Positions 51,166 to 60,176 are shown, counted from the stretch's first letter. The stretch: DNA of 64,000 nucleotides from Alkalihalobacillus sp. LMS39 (GCF_022812285.1 NZ_CP093300.1:186001-250000); one strand, 5' to 3'. Numbers and translations: made by a program. The notes: generated by a model not told the origin, from the sequence alone.

Positions 51166-52281
51166 ATGAACAAATTCAAATTTTTATTGTTTGTTGTAGC
51201 GATTTTATCTTTAGGTTTCATCACAGCTTGCGGACAAACAGAAGATGTTGAGGAAGAGCAACAACCAGAAGTAACTGAGGAAGCTCCGGCAGAAACGGAA
51301 ACGGAAGAACCTCAAGAAGAAGCAACTGGCGAATTGGAAGGCAGACTTGTTGTTTATTCAAGTCGAAATGAAAACTTTGTTATCCCATTACTTGATAAAT
51401 TTAGTGAGGAAACAGGTGTTCAAGTCGATGTTCGTCATGAAATTGATGCACTGTTATTAAAAGAAGAAGCAAATAATGTACAAGCCGATATTTTCATTTC
51501 GAATGATGTTGGAGCGCTTGAGTTTTTAAGAATGGAAGATTTATTAGAAGGTTCTGAACCTGCTGGAGTAGAAGCAATTGAATCACAATATCGTGCCGAT
51601 GATAATGCATGGATCGCTCTTTCAGCACGTGCACGTGGTTTCATTTATAACAAAGATTTAATTACTGAAGAAGAAATGCCAAAAACAATGGAAGCATTAA
51701 TGGATCCGGCTTGGGAAGGGCAATTTGCTATCACTCGAGGTGGAAATGGTGGTATGATAGGAAATGTATCTGCCTTACGTAATGAGTGGGGCGATGAAAA
51801 AACAGCTGAATGGATTGAAGCAATAAAAGAAAACGCGGATGGTATTTACCAAGGTCATGGTGACATTCGTCGTGCAGTTGGAGAAGGTTTACATGCTTTT
51901 GGTTTAGTAAATAACTATTATTATCACCAACAACTTTTAGAGCCTCAAGACAATAACGTTGGTTTTATTTACCCAGACCAAGGTGACGGTGAGATGGGTG
52001 TTATTGCAAATGCAGCAGGTGTAGGTTTAGTAAAAGGTGCGCCAAATTCTGATAATGCAAAAGCATTTATCGAGTGGTTGTTATTACCGGAAAATCAACT
52101 TGCGTTTGTTGGAGAATCTTTAGAAATTCCAATTAACCCAGAGTTAGACCCGCCGTTTGAAGAAGCACAAAAATTAAGTGAATTAAAAGTACAACAAATG
52201 CCTTTAAAAGAACTTGGACAGTATTTTGAAGATACAAAAAATCTTATTGAAGATTCAGGATTAGATCTTGAGTTGAGATAA
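51166..52281 (+). CDS. Ferric-iron-binding lipoprotein (FbpA-like)
   Basis: A 371-residue extracellular substrate-binding protein. The signal peptide ends in the lipobox TAC (FITACGQ), then an acidic Glu/Thr-rich linker of 45 residues. The periplasmic-binding fold begins at GRLVVYSSRNENFVIPLLDKFSEETGV, the class of FbpA/FutA ferric-binding proteins. The Tyr pair YYYHQQL near 270 may bind the iron. AAGGGGGA lies upstream of ATG 51166; the frame before it covers the Fur box. Delivers iron to the permease that follows. Confidence 0.9.
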   Translation: MNKFKFLLFVVAILSLGFITACGQTEDVEEEQQPEVTEEAPAETETEEPQEEATGELEGRLVVYSSRNENFVIPLLDKFSEETGVQVDVRHEIDALLLKEEANNVQADIFISNDVGALEFLRMEDLLEGSEPAGVEAIESQYRADDNAWIALSARARGFIYNKDLITEEEMPKTMEALMDPAWEGQFAITRGGNGGMIGNVSALRNEWGDEKTAEWIEAIKENADGIYQGHGDIRRAVGEGLHAFGLVNNYYYHQQLLEPQDNNVGFIYPDQGDGEMGVIANAAGVGLVKGAPNSDNAKAFIEWLLLPENQLAFVGESLEIPINPELDPPFEEAQKLSELKVQQMPLKELGQYFEDTKNLIEDSGLDLELR

Positions 52282-52310
52282 CGAGAGAATGCAGCACAGG
52301 AGAGGCGAAT

Positions 52311-53993
52311 ATGAGTGTAAACAAAAATCAAGAAAAACAAAATAACAAAGATTTCGCTAAGGTTGGAAAGGGTTTCTTTCCAACCATTCTCCGTTTCTTT
52401 ACGAAAAGGTATATGGAGGTGTGGAAAGGCAATCCTCCTGGTACAATATTACTTTTATTTGGTTTATTGACGGGGTTATTAATGTCTGTTCCAATTATTT
52501 ACGTTGTTTGGCAATCATTATTTGCCGGAGTGAATAGTTGGAAGAGATTATTAGATGGACGTATTCCACAACTATTATGGGATACAGCTACGTTGACAGT
52601 GGCTGTAACCGTTTGTGCGATAATAATAGGGGTGGCATTAGCATGGCTTGTTGTTCGTACTGATGTTCCAGGAAGGAAAATGTGGCAATGGCTACTTGCC
52701 CTACCTCTGGTTATCCCTCCTTATGTAGGGGCTATGACGTATATTATCATTTTTGGCCCTAGTGGATGGGTTCGTAATTATTGGAGAGACACACCATGGC
52801 TTGTTAACACATTTGGAGAATATCCTCTTAATATTTATTCATTTTGGGGCGTGTTTTTTGTCTTAACCATGTTTACATATCCGTATGTGTTCTTAATTGC
52901 GAGTGCCTCATTAAGAAAAATGAATCGGAATTTTGAGGAAGTTGCCCGTTCTCAAGGAATGACTACTGCTCAAGTTTTTTGGAAGGTAAACCTTCCTTTT
53001 CTACGCCCAGCGATAGGTGCAGGGGCTATTTTAATATCGCTTTATGTACTATCTGATTTTGGTGCGATTGCAATGTTACGATATGTGACGTTTACAGCTG
53101 CTATTTATTTTCAAAGAGCAAGTTTTGATACGGCTTCGGCTTCGGTATTAAGTTTAGTGTTAATATTAATTACAGTTATAATATTATGGATAGAAGCTAA
53201 GACGAGAAAGAAAAATAAATATTATCAAACGACAAATACGTTTAAAGCTCCTGATATTCTTGCTCTTGGAAAATGGAAATCAGTTGCGTTTTCATTTGTG
53301 ATTCTTATCTTTTTATTATCTGTTTTATTACCAATCTTTGTTCTAGTGTATTGGTCCATTATTGGTATTGGTATGGGAGCTTTAAATGAGAGGTTCTTTG
53401 GATTTGCCTGGAACAGTCTAAAAGTATCATTGTTTGCGGCTATACTATGTATGGTGTTATCAATGCCGATTATTTATCTGAAATCAAGGTATCCTTCGTT
53501 TATATCAAGTACAATTGAAAAATTAAGCTACGCTGGTTACGCGTTACCGGGAGTTATTGTTGCTTTAGGAATGGTGTTTATCTTTAATAATCATATTCCG
53601 TTTTTATATAATACCTTTTATATGATAGCTCTTGCGTTTATTGTTCGTTTCTTACCACAAGCAATGCAAGCAGGAGATGCTTCACTTAGTTTAATCTCAC
53701 CTCGGATTGACGAAGCAGCAAGGAGCTTAGGATATCCTCCTTGGAAGGTGATGTTTAAAGTGATTTTACCCTCAATTTTGCCAGGCGTATTAGCGGGAGG
53801 AGCATTAGTCTTTGTTAGTTCAATTAAAGAACTACCAGCAACTTTAATGTTAAGACCTCCTGGTTTTGACACGCTGGCTGTCCGTATTTATGTTGAAGCG
53901 AATGAAGCATTCTATCATTTAGCTGCACCAGCAGCGTTAATTATTGTCCTTGTCTCTATCATTCCTTTAAGATATCTTTTGAAAAAATACTAA
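52311..53993 (+). CDS. Ferric-iron ABC transporter permease, fused double module (FbpB-like)
   Basis: A 560-residue permease with twelve helices in two homologous halves. The two EAA loops are EVARSQGMTTAQVFWKVNLPFLRPA near 205 and EAARSLGYPPWKVMFKVILPSILPG near 470, the sites that contact the ATPase. Fused permeases of this kind are typical of ferric-iron FbpB. 29 nt after the binding-protein gene, so cotranscribed. Confidence 0.9.
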   Translation: MSVNKNQEKQNNKDFAKVGKGFFPTILRFFTKRYMEVWKGNPPGTILLLFGLLTGLLMSVPIIYVVWQSLFAGVNSWKRLLDGRIPQLLWDTATLTVAVTVCAIIIGVALAWLVVRTDVPGRKMWQWLLALPLVIPPYVGAMTYIIIFGPSGWVRNYWRDTPWLVNTFGEYPLNIYSFWGVFFVLTMFTYPYVFLIASASLRKMNRNFEEVARSQGMTTAQVFWKVNLPFLRPAIGAGAILISLYVLSDFGAIAMLRYVTFTAAIYFQRASFDTASASVLSLVLILITVIILWIEAKTRKKNKYYQTTNTFKAPDILALGKWKSVAFSFVILIFLLSVLLPIFVLVYWSIIGIGMGALNERFFGFAWNSLKVSLFAAILCMVLSMPIIYLKSRYPSFISSTIEKLSYAGYALPGVIVALGMVFIFNNHIPFLYNTFYMIALAFIVRFLPQAMQAGDASLSLISPRIDEAARSLGYPPWKVMFKVILPSILPGVLAGGALVFVSSIKELPATLMLRPPGFDTLAVRIYVEANEAFYHLAAPAALIIVLVSIIPLRYLLKKY

Positions 53994-53996
53994 AAA

Positions 53997-54035
53997 AACA
54001 CCTATGAGAGTGATTTCTCAAAGGTGTTTTTTTAC
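53997..54035 (+). terminator. Terminator of the iron transporter operon
   Basis: AAACACCT(A)TGAGA pairs with TCTCA(A)AGGTGTTT, followed by TTTT. Confidence 0.9.
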
Positions 54036-54075
54036 ATGAACTTTGTATCAATTTTGTAAACATATCAAAATAGAT

Positions 54076-54137
54076 TTGACATTGATAATCAATATCAATT
54101 ACAATAGAGGTAATAAATGATAATGATTATCAATATT
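54076..54137 (+). promoter_or_regulatory. Promoter with two Fur boxes (DUF2325 operon)
   Basis: TTGACA (54076-54081), 18 nt, TACAAT (54100-54105). Fur box 1, GATAATCAATATCAATTAC (54084-54102), covers the spacer; Fur box 2, GATAATGATTATCAATATT (54119-54137), lies just after the start point. Strong iron repression is expected. Confidence 0.85.
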
Positions 54138-54155
54138 GAAAAAGGAGTGTATACA

Positions 54156-54482
54156 TTGTCATCACTTTTAATAGTAGGAGCAGATCACTTAGGGAAAATC
54201 CCAAATAAGCTTGAGGGGATTGGGTTTCGTGAAGTGTTACATATAAGCGGTAGAAAAGTACAACAAGTAAAGAAGGAAATCCCAAATCATGTCGATTTAG
54301 TCTTGGTTCTGACAGATTATATTAATCACAACTTATCAACGGTATTAAAAAAACGAGCAAATGAACAAGGCATTCCGATTTGCTACGCAAAACGGTCATG
54401 GTGTTCAATTTATCAGGCAATCGGAAAATGTCAGATGGAACAATGTGGTCAAAAAGATTCATGTCGCTATTTTCAAAACTAA
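54156..54482 (+). CDS. DUF2325 protein with a cysteine-rich tail
   Basis: A 108-residue cytosolic protein of the DUF2325 family: SSLLIVGADHLGKIPNKLEGIGFREVLHISGRK, then VDLVLVLTDYINHNL and a KRSWCSIYQAI ending. A C-terminal tail KCQMEQCGQKDSCRYFQN (Cys-x4-Cys-x5-Cys) is added and could bind iron or an Fe-S cluster. The TTG at 54156 has AAAGGAG 8 nt upstream; the frame before it lies on the second Fur box. First gene of a two-gene Fur-controlled operon. Biochemical function unknown. Confidence 0.7.
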   Translation: MSSLLIVGADHLGKIPNKLEGIGFREVLHISGRKVQQVKKEIPNHVDLVLVLTDYINHNLSTVLKKRANEQGIPICYAKRSWCSIYQAIGKCQMEQCGQKDSCRYFQN

Positions 54483-54500
54483 TATGAGGTGTCAGAAACG

Positions 54501-55049
54501 GTGAAACTAGAATGTCTTACATCAGAACATAGTAATTATATTAAATGCCCGTATGGAACCTATGACATAAAATCAGAGTATTGGTATAAAGATTGGCGAG
54601 GGCCAGCTCAATTAGCGTTAAATGACATCGTCTCATGTTTCTTACAGCTGTCTGCAAGGGAACGAACGATTACGCAATTATTAACGATAATTGAGGAAAA
54701 GTGGACGGCGTGGTGTAGAAATGCATTTGAATCAGTGGCGCAGTATGTCTTAACGTTAGCAAAGATAACCAATTATCTATTAACATATTTAACAAAAGAG
54801 GCAATATTGGACAACAATCATTTTGTTGAGGAAGCAACAATTTATTACCCTAATGCGAAGTGTGTCACCAAATATTTAGTAGATACGAACTCACAAATGG
54901 TACAAGAGTATTGTGATGTTCTTTCGAAAACAATGGGAGGACGAGCACGGTTATCATCGATTGAAGTCATTGATGTGACGTCAGGGAAAACATATCTTTA
55001 TCAATGCGAAGCTTCCTATAAAGAGCTGTATACTGTAGCGAGCATATAA
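54501..55049 (+). CDS. Protein of unknown function in the Fur-controlled operon
   Basis: A 182-residue cytosolic protein. I recognise no family. It has CPYGTYDIKSEYWYKDWRGPAQLALNDIVSC near the start, a helical middle (RTITQLLTIIEEKWTAWCRNAFESVAQYVLTL) and a beta-rich end with seven cysteines spread along it. GTG at 54501 has GAGGTG 9 nt upstream; GTG 54489 is possible. It begins 18 nt after the DUF2325 gene, so it shares the double Fur box. A role in iron handling is inferred only from regulation. Confidence 0.6.
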   Translation: MKLECLTSEHSNYIKCPYGTYDIKSEYWYKDWRGPAQLALNDIVSCFLQLSARERTITQLLTIIEEKWTAWCRNAFESVAQYVLTLAKITNYLLTYLTKEAILDNNHFVEEATIYYPNAKCVTKYLVDTNSQMVQEYCDVLSKTMGGRARLSSIEVIDVTSGKTYLYQCEASYKELYTVASI

Positions 55050-55088
55050 AAAGTCATCATTGCCATTATCGCAATGATGACTTTTAAA
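55049..55088. terminator. Terminator between the Fur operon and rhomboid gene
   Basis: AAAAGTCATCATTGC and its complement GCAATGATGACTTTT pair over 15 bp; T-runs follow on both strands. Confidence 0.9.
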
Positions 55089-55116
55089 TTTTTTTGTAAA
55101 ACAAATGGCTTTTCGT

Positions 55117-55869
55117 TTAAAGGAAACGTACGAGTAATCCAACAAGGACGAGAAACCCAAATATAAGCCATAATACCTTTCCGATTGTCTTTTGATTGAA
55201 ACGTCTACGCTTCCAACGGTTAGGGTTAAATGTTACTTCTCCTTGGTCATGCACGTGACGAGTTGGAGTGTAGTAGTATGGTTTTGCCCCAATTAAAAAC
55301 AATGGTGCTAACGCTGCCCCAGCAATTAATCCGAATAGATGAGCGAAAATATTAATGTTTGGGTTAAGAAACGTCATAATTAGCCCAATAATTAAAATCG
55401 TAATGACAATTTGAGAATTAGCTTGATCAATTAAATCTTTACGATTAATAGTCATGTATAAATACAAGCCGAACAGACCAAATATGGCACCTGATGCACC
55501 TAAATGCGGAGGGTATTCTAGGCCACCAATATAAAATGTTGCAATGTTTGCGATAATCCCAAACAAAACATATCCAACGAAAAATTTAACGGGCCCTAAC
55601 ATTTTCTCAAGTGCTGGTCCAAATAAAACGAGCGAAAAAGAATTGAATAAAACATGCTGGAGAGTGACATGCATAAAAATTGGTGTAACAAGTCGCCATA
55701 ACTCTCCTTCTGCAATAAGCGGGTTAAACCCAATGCCGTAAAACCGAATGAAATTGCCACCAGGGAAAAAGTTCATCCATAAGAATAGGAGAAGATGTAT
55801 GGCGATAAGGGCGGTAACGACTTTATAGTTGTGTCGAAAAGAATAGAAGCTTTCATTACGAATAAACAT
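55117..55869 (-). CDS. Rhomboid family intramembrane serine protease
   Basis: A 250-residue membrane protein with seven helices. The catalytic Ser is in GASGAIFGLFGLY near 128 (GxSG) and the His in FAHLFGLIAGAALAP near 176; the conserved loop FMHVTLQHVLFNSFSLVLFGPALE lies between. It would cleave transmembrane substrates. ATG at 55869 has AAAGGTGG 6 nt upstream; the TTG at 55872 is less likely. Substrate unknown. Divergent from acpS. Confidence 0.9.
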   Translation of the reverse strand: MFIRNESFYSFRHNYKVVTALIAIHLLLFLWMNFFPGGNFIRFYGIGFNPLIAEGELWRLVTPIFMHVTLQHVLFNSFSLVLFGPALEKMLGPVKFFVGYVLFGIIANIATFYIGGLEYPPHLGASGAIFGLFGLYLYMTINRKDLIDQANSQIVITILIIGLIMTFLNPNINIFAHLFGLIAGAALAPLFLIGAKPYYYTPTRHVHDQGEVTFNPNRWKRRRFNQKTIGKVLWLIFGFLVLVGLLVRFL

Positions 55870-55976
55870 CAAAAACCACCTTTTTATTAAAGTCTATATC
55901 GTTTATACTACCATGGATATAAGATTATTGGTAAGTTTATGATACCTTAAAGATTTTATGCTAAGCAGGTGATTCA

Positions 55977-56330
55977 GTGATCCAAGGTGTAGGAATTGAT
56001 ATTATTGAATTAGAACGAATAAAAGAAGCCCAAGCATCAAATGAACGGTTCGTTGAAAAAATTTTAACCCCAGATGAACGAACTAGATATGATATGTTAT
56101 CGGCGAAAAGGAAAGTAGAATATTTGGCCGGAAGATTTGCAGCTAAAGAAGCTTTTGTGAAAGCAGCAGGGACAGGCATATCGAAACGATATGGGTGGCA
56201 AGATATTCAAGTTTTATCTGATGAACGAGGAAAACCTTATATTCCATTGCCAGATATGAAAGTCCATGTTTCGATTTCTCATAGTAAGGAATTTGCTGTA
56301 GCACAAGTGATTATTGAAAGTATAGAATAA
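55977..56330 (+). CDS. acpS: Holo-[acyl-carrier-protein] synthase AcpS
   Basis: A 117-residue phosphopantetheinyl transferase that activates fatty-acid ACP. Motifs: MIQGVGIDIIELERI (Asp8) and RFAAKEAFVKAAGTG (Glu near 59), plus HVSISHSKEFAVAQV. Start is GTG. In Bacillus it stands before ydcC and alr exactly as here. Confidence 0.95.
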   Translation: MIQGVGIDIIELERIKEAQASNERFVEKILTPDERTRYDMLSAKRKVEYLAGRFAAKEAFVKAAGTGISKRYGWQDIQVLSDERGKPYIPLPDMKVHVSISHSKEFAVAQVIIESIE

Positions 56331-56877
56331 TTCTTTTTTTAAAAAATAGTTGAGCTTGTCAAGCTAGTCTGCATATTGTTCTAGTTTGTCTCATATAGTG
56401 TAATGCGGTAGGAGGGATCAAGGTATTTGATCGTATCATCATCGCTTTGAGGTATTTTTTTTCTGAGTTAAACAGTCTGTTATGCAAGATGACAATCACA
56501 AATGGACTTAAAATGTGCGGGTGTTGAGTACGGCGTTAGTAGTCAAATGTGGAGGTCGTTTTTCGGTTTCTTTGTTTTCAGTCATCATTGATTTATCTTC
56601 TATATAAGGGATGAAAAACGATTCCGGCTATCAAAGCTGACCGATCTGTTACACTACGGAATGGGATAGTCAAGCTTGCCGTTCATTTCATACGTGAGCA
56701 ATGGAAGAGGGAAGAAGTGTGACATGAACCATTGTTGCTTTGCGATTAAATGGGTTTAACCATAAGAAGCAAGGAACCTCAATGAGAAATACCTCAATGT
56801 ATGAACCGATATGATCCAAATGCAATGAAGTGATGGTCCCTTCTTTGTCGTTAATTGAGACAAAGGGGTGAACAGAC
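56331..56877. other. 547-nt gap between acpS and ydcC
   Basis: Unusually long for this conserved order. No gene with a ribosome site was found. A minus-strand frame is open from inside ydcC to 56688 and reads partly protein-like (VHPFVSINDKEGTITSLHLD), but has no start signal outside ydcC. It may hold a decayed gene. Confidence 0.4.
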
Positions 56878-57903
56878 GTGAGAAAAAGGTTATGGACAAT
56901 AGCTATCAGTATGGTTCTCACAATTGTATTTTTAGCAGGGTGCGGTGAAAAAACGCAGGAGGATATTCTTGAAGACTTAGATACCATGTTAAGTGAAATG
57001 ACAGGGTACAAAGCCAATGCAACGATGACACTACAAACAGGTACGGAAGCACAAAAATATGATGTGGAGATTTGGCACCAAAGTGATACGTATTATCGTG
57101 TAGCGCTACACAACGAAAACAAAGACCAAAATCAAATTATTTTACGAAATGATGATGGAGTATTTGTACTTACACCGGCATTAAACAAAAGCTTCCGCTT
57201 CCAAAGTGACTGGCCAAAAAACAATAGTCAAGTTTATTTGTATGAGTCGTTAGTGTCTGATATTTTACTTGATGGTGACCGTTCGTTCACTGCGAATGAG
57301 GATCATTATGTCTTCCAAACAACAACGAACTACCAAAACAAAAACTTGCATAGTCAAGAAATCATGCTCAATAAAAAAGATTTAACACCAGCATCTGTGA
57401 AAATTATGAATACAGATTTTGAAGTGTTAGTCGAAGTAGAATTTACATCATTTGAAATGAATGCAAGCTTTGGCGAAGGTGACTTTGAAACAGAGCGAAA
57501 CATGACAGGAGCTTCTTTAGAAGAAATTCCAACAATGGCTGAAGGAGAAGAAACAACTGAACAGCCATTAACCGTTCTATATCCAATGTATGAGCCTGAT
57601 GGAACATCGCTAACAGGTTCTCAAACGGTTCAAACAGAAGAAGGTGAAAAAGTTGTGTTGTCTTATACAGGAGAGCGTAACTTTACAATTGTCCAACAAA
57701 GAAGTAAGTATGTTCCAGCAAGCACGCCGATGAATATTAGTGAAGGTGAGCCTGTAGATTTAGGATTTACGGTTGGGATCCTAACAAATGACTCGATTCT
57801 TTGGTCTTATGAAGGTGTCGACTTCATTCTTGCATCAAGTGAGTTAGAATCAGAAGAAATGATTTCGATCGCTCGTTCCGTATATGGAACACTAGAAAAA
57901 TAA
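56878..57903 (+). CDS. ydcC: Sporulation-associated lipoprotein YdcC (LolA-like)
   Basis: A 341-residue lipoprotein with lipobox FLAGC near 20 and a beta-rich body of the LolA/LppX class (MTGYKANATMTLQTGTEAQKYDVEIWHQSDTYYRVAL). In Bacillus YdcC is made in the mother cell during sporulation. It occupies its usual position between acpS and alr. GTG start with AAGGGGTG upstream. Probably binds lipid at the membrane surface. Confidence 0.85.
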   Translation: MRKRLWTIAISMVLTIVFLAGCGEKTQEDILEDLDTMLSEMTGYKANATMTLQTGTEAQKYDVEIWHQSDTYYRVALHNENKDQNQIILRNDDGVFVLTPALNKSFRFQSDWPKNNSQVYLYESLVSDILLDGDRSFTANEDHYVFQTTTNYQNKNLHSQEIMLNKKDLTPASVKIMNTDFEVLVEVEFTSFEMNASFGEGDFETERNMTGASLEEIPTMAEGEETTEQPLTVLYPMYEPDGTSLTGSQTVQTEEGEKVVLSYTGERNFTIVQQRSKYVPASTPMNISEGEPVDLGFTVGILTNDSILWSYEGVDFILASSELESEEMISIARSVYGTLEK

Positions 57904-57913
57904 GAGGAAGTAA

Positions 57914-57946
57914 GGTAGGCCCGGCTGATACTGGGCCTACTTTTTC
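57914..57946 (+). terminator. Terminator of ydcC
   Basis: GTAGGCCC (57915-57922) and GGGCCTAC (57933-57940) pair; TTTTT follows. Confidence 0.9.
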
Positions 57947-57948
57947 AA

Positions 57949-58128
57949 CATAGTAAGATAGTATAAAAATTTTTGGTATAGCAGTGAAGCTTTGAAAGCT
58001 ATTTCAAGAAGAGCGAAGGCTCCGCACCTGCGCGTTTCACCCCAAGAAGAACACTTGGGGTTCACTGTCAAAAGTGGGCAGGGCTACGCACTTCGCTTGA
58101 AAGAAAAGACGCTCCGCGTTTTTCTCAT
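57949..58128 (+). repeat. Terminator-associated element, copy 6 (long form)
   Basis: Begins directly after the ydcC terminator, carries the extra ~70 nt with CCCCAAG...CTTGGGG as in the copy at 20196, and ends GCGTTTTTCTC. Orientation as in all others. Confidence 0.85.
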
Positions 58129-58132
58129 CTTT

Positions 58133-58183
58133 TCAGAAAAACTTAGGTTTAGCAGTGAAGTTTCGGATGCTTATTCTAGAAAT
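58133..58183 (+). repeat. Terminator-associated element, fragment behind copy 6
   Basis: AGAAAAACTTAGGTTTAGCA, GTGAAGTTTCGGATGC and TTATTCTAGAA repeat the 5' half of the element immediately behind a complete copy. Confidence 0.7.
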
Positions 58184-58187
58184 TTAT

Positions 58188-58216
58188 TTGACATCTCCTT
58201 CTCTACAAATGATAAT
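58188..58216 (+). promoter_or_regulatory. Sigma-A promoter of alr
   Basis: TTGACA (58188-58193), 17 nt, GATAAT (58211-58216), 39 nt before the start codon. Confidence 0.7.
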
Positions 58217-58254
58217 CATGATTAAATCATGAATAAGTAGAGGTGTCCCTCGTA

Positions 58255-59430
58255 GTGGAAAACGTTCCAAAGTATTATCGTGATACATGGGTTGAAGTGA
58301 ATCTAGATTGTATTGAAGAAAATATAAAAAATATAAAGTCTATTTTTAAACAAGATATGAATGTGATGGCGGTTGTGAAAGCTGATGGTTATGGACACGG
58401 AGCAGTAGAAGTAGCGAAGACGGCATTACACGCAGGGGCAGCTTATTTAGCAGTCGCGATTTTAGATGAAGCGATCATGTTACGAAAAGCGGGTATCGAC
58501 GCGCCGATTCTTGTATTAGGATATATAAGACCAGAGGATGTTATTATCGCCGTTCAATATCAGATTACGGTAACTGCAACTAGTCGAGCTTGGGTTGAAA
58601 ACGTTCAATCTGTTTATAAGGGGACAGAGCAAATCTTAGTTCATTTGAAATTCGATACAGGCATGGGCAGAATTGGTATAACAACCGAAGAAGAAGGAAA
58701 TGATGTAATTGAAATCATTAAACGAAGCGATCGTTTTTTAATTGAAGGGGTTTTTACCCATTTTGCAACTGCAGATGAGTTAACATTTGACTATTTTGAA
58801 AAGCAATATGACAGGTTTTTACGAGTATTGGCCATATTTAACAAGCACGAGATTTCAATTCCTTATATTCATTGTGGCAACAGCGCAACAGGACTAAGAT
58901 TTCCGGACAGGGCCTTTAATATGTTTCGTCTCGGAATATCGATGTATGGATTAACTCCATCAATAGAGATTAAAAATCAACTTCCCGTCCTATTAAAAGA
59001 AGCTTTTTCTTTGCATAGTCGATTTACACAAGTGAAACATGTTCCCCCTGGAGAAGGGATTAGTTACGGAGCGACCTATCAAACGAAAGATTGGGAATGG
59101 ATTGGAACGATTCCGATTGGATATGCCGATGGTTGGTATCGATACCATTCTACAAATGGAGGTCATGTCCTCGTAGACGGAAAAAAAGCTCCGTTTGTAG
59201 GAAGGATTTGTATGGACCAATGTATGGTACGGCTCCCTTATGAAGTGAAGGAAGGAACAGAAGTGACATTAATCGGACGGCAACAAGCTGAGTCTATCTC
59301 CATTGATGATATTGCGATGCGTTTTGCGACCATTAATTATGAAGTGCCTTGTATGATCGGTCAACGAGTACCACGTGTTTATATTCGAAATAATCAAATT
59401 GTTTCGATAAAAAATAAAGTACTTTTATAA
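58255..59430 (+). CDS. alr: Alanine racemase
   Basis: A 391-residue PLP enzyme that makes D-alanine for peptidoglycan. The PLP lysine is in AVVKADGYGHGAVEV near 38 and the second catalytic residue in GEGISYGATY near 260; GRICMDQCMV is typical. The GTG at 58255 has TAGAGGTG upstream with normal spacing; GTG 58243 overlaps that site. Conserved neighbour of ydcC and ndoAI/ndoA. Confidence 0.95.
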   Translation: MENVPKYYRDTWVEVNLDCIEENIKNIKSIFKQDMNVMAVVKADGYGHGAVEVAKTALHAGAAYLAVAILDEAIMLRKAGIDAPILVLGYIRPEDVIIAVQYQITVTATSRAWVENVQSVYKGTEQILVHLKFDTGMGRIGITTEEEGNDVIEIIKRSDRFLIEGVFTHFATADELTFDYFEKQYDRFLRVLAIFNKHEISIPYIHCGNSATGLRFPDRAFNMFRLGISMYGLTPSIEIKNQLPVLLKEAFSLHSRFTQVKHVPPGEGISYGATYQTKDWEWIGTIPIGYADGWYRYHSTNGGHVLVDGKKAPFVGRICMDQCMVRLPYEVKEGTEVTLIGRQQAESISIDDIAMRFATINYEVPCMIGQRVPRVYIRNNQIVSIKNKVLL

Positions 59431-59543
59431 AACATGAAACAGTTGTAAAAGGAGTAAGAACGTTTTGCAATTCTTTCCCTATAGTGCTATTATTGTTATT
59501 GGAAGAAAAAAAGGTCGTTAGTCGTATGTTGGGGGGGTTTTTT

Positions 59544-59822
59544 GTGTCTGAAAACAGCACAAAACGGATCATGGTTAATTTACCACAGCACATTTTAAAT
59601 GAGGTGGATGGTGTTATTAAGCAAGAGAACGTAAACCGCAGTGAATTTATTTACCAAGCTACGAAAATGTATCTTCGTGAACGGAAAAAACGTAAGATAC
59701 GCGAAACGATGCAGCAGGGATATATGGAAATGGCTAAAATTAATTTAAACATCGCATCGGAAGCCTTTCTTGCTGAGGAGGAAGCAGAGCATACCCTAGA
59801 TCGCTTAGTTAGTGGGGTGTAG
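59544..59822 (+). CDS. ndoAI: EndoA antitoxin NdoAI (MazE-like)
   Basis: A 92-residue ribbon-helix-helix antitoxin: TKRIMVNLPQHILNEVDGVIKQENVNRSEFIYQATKMYLRERKKR, then an acidic C-terminal arm (EAFLAEEEAEHTLDRLVSGV) that blocks the toxin. GTG start with a run of G 6 nt upstream. It binds and neutralises the RNase encoded 3 nt later. Confidence 0.95.
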   Translation: MSENSTKRIMVNLPQHILNEVDGVIKQENVNRSEFIYQATKMYLRERKKRKIRETMQQGYMEMAKINLNIASEAFLAEEEAEHTLDRLVSGV

Positions 59823-59825
59823 CTT

Positions 59826-60176
59826 TTGATTGTAAAACGAGGCGATGTCTATTTTGCTGACCTTTCACCTGTTGTAGGCTCTGAACAAGGTGGAGTCAGG
59901 CCCGTTCTTATTATTCAAAATGATATTGGAAATCGATTTAGTCCAACTGTCATCGTAGCTGCTATTACAGCACAAATTCAAAAAGCAAAATTACCGACAC
60001 ATGTTGAAATTAATGCGAAACGTTATGGTTTTGACCGAGACTCTGTGATTTTATTGGAACAAATCCGGACCATTGACAAACAACGTTTAACAGATAAGAT
60101 TACCCATCTTGACGATGATATGATGAGTCGTGTAAATGATGCACTACAAATATCATTAGGCTTAATTGATTTTTAA
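59826..60176 (+). CDS. ndoA: mRNA endoribonuclease toxin NdoA (MazF)
   Basis: A 116-residue MazF-type RNase that cuts mRNA at a short U-A-C-containing site in B. subtilis. The pattern [33 protein letters not shown] is near-identical to the Bacillus family. TTG start with GGGGTG upstream, 3 nt after the antitoxin gene. Conserved position just before the sigB operon. Confidence 0.95.
   Translation: MIVKRGDVYFADLSPVVGSEQGGVRPVLIIQNDIGNRFSPTVIVAAITAQIQKAKLPTHVEINAKRYGFDRDSVILLEQIRTIDKQRLTDKITHLDDDMMSRVNDALQISLGLIDF

Noticed and set aside
56688-57017. Minus-strand ORF of 109 codons overlapping ydcC
   Set aside because: About a third overlaps the ydcC signal sequence and there is no ribosome site; kept only as a note on the gap.
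58204-58232. Fur box before alr (GATAATCATGATTAAATCATG)
   Set aside because: Only the first half resembles a Fur site, it overlaps the -10 GATAAT, and iron control of alanine racemase has no support.
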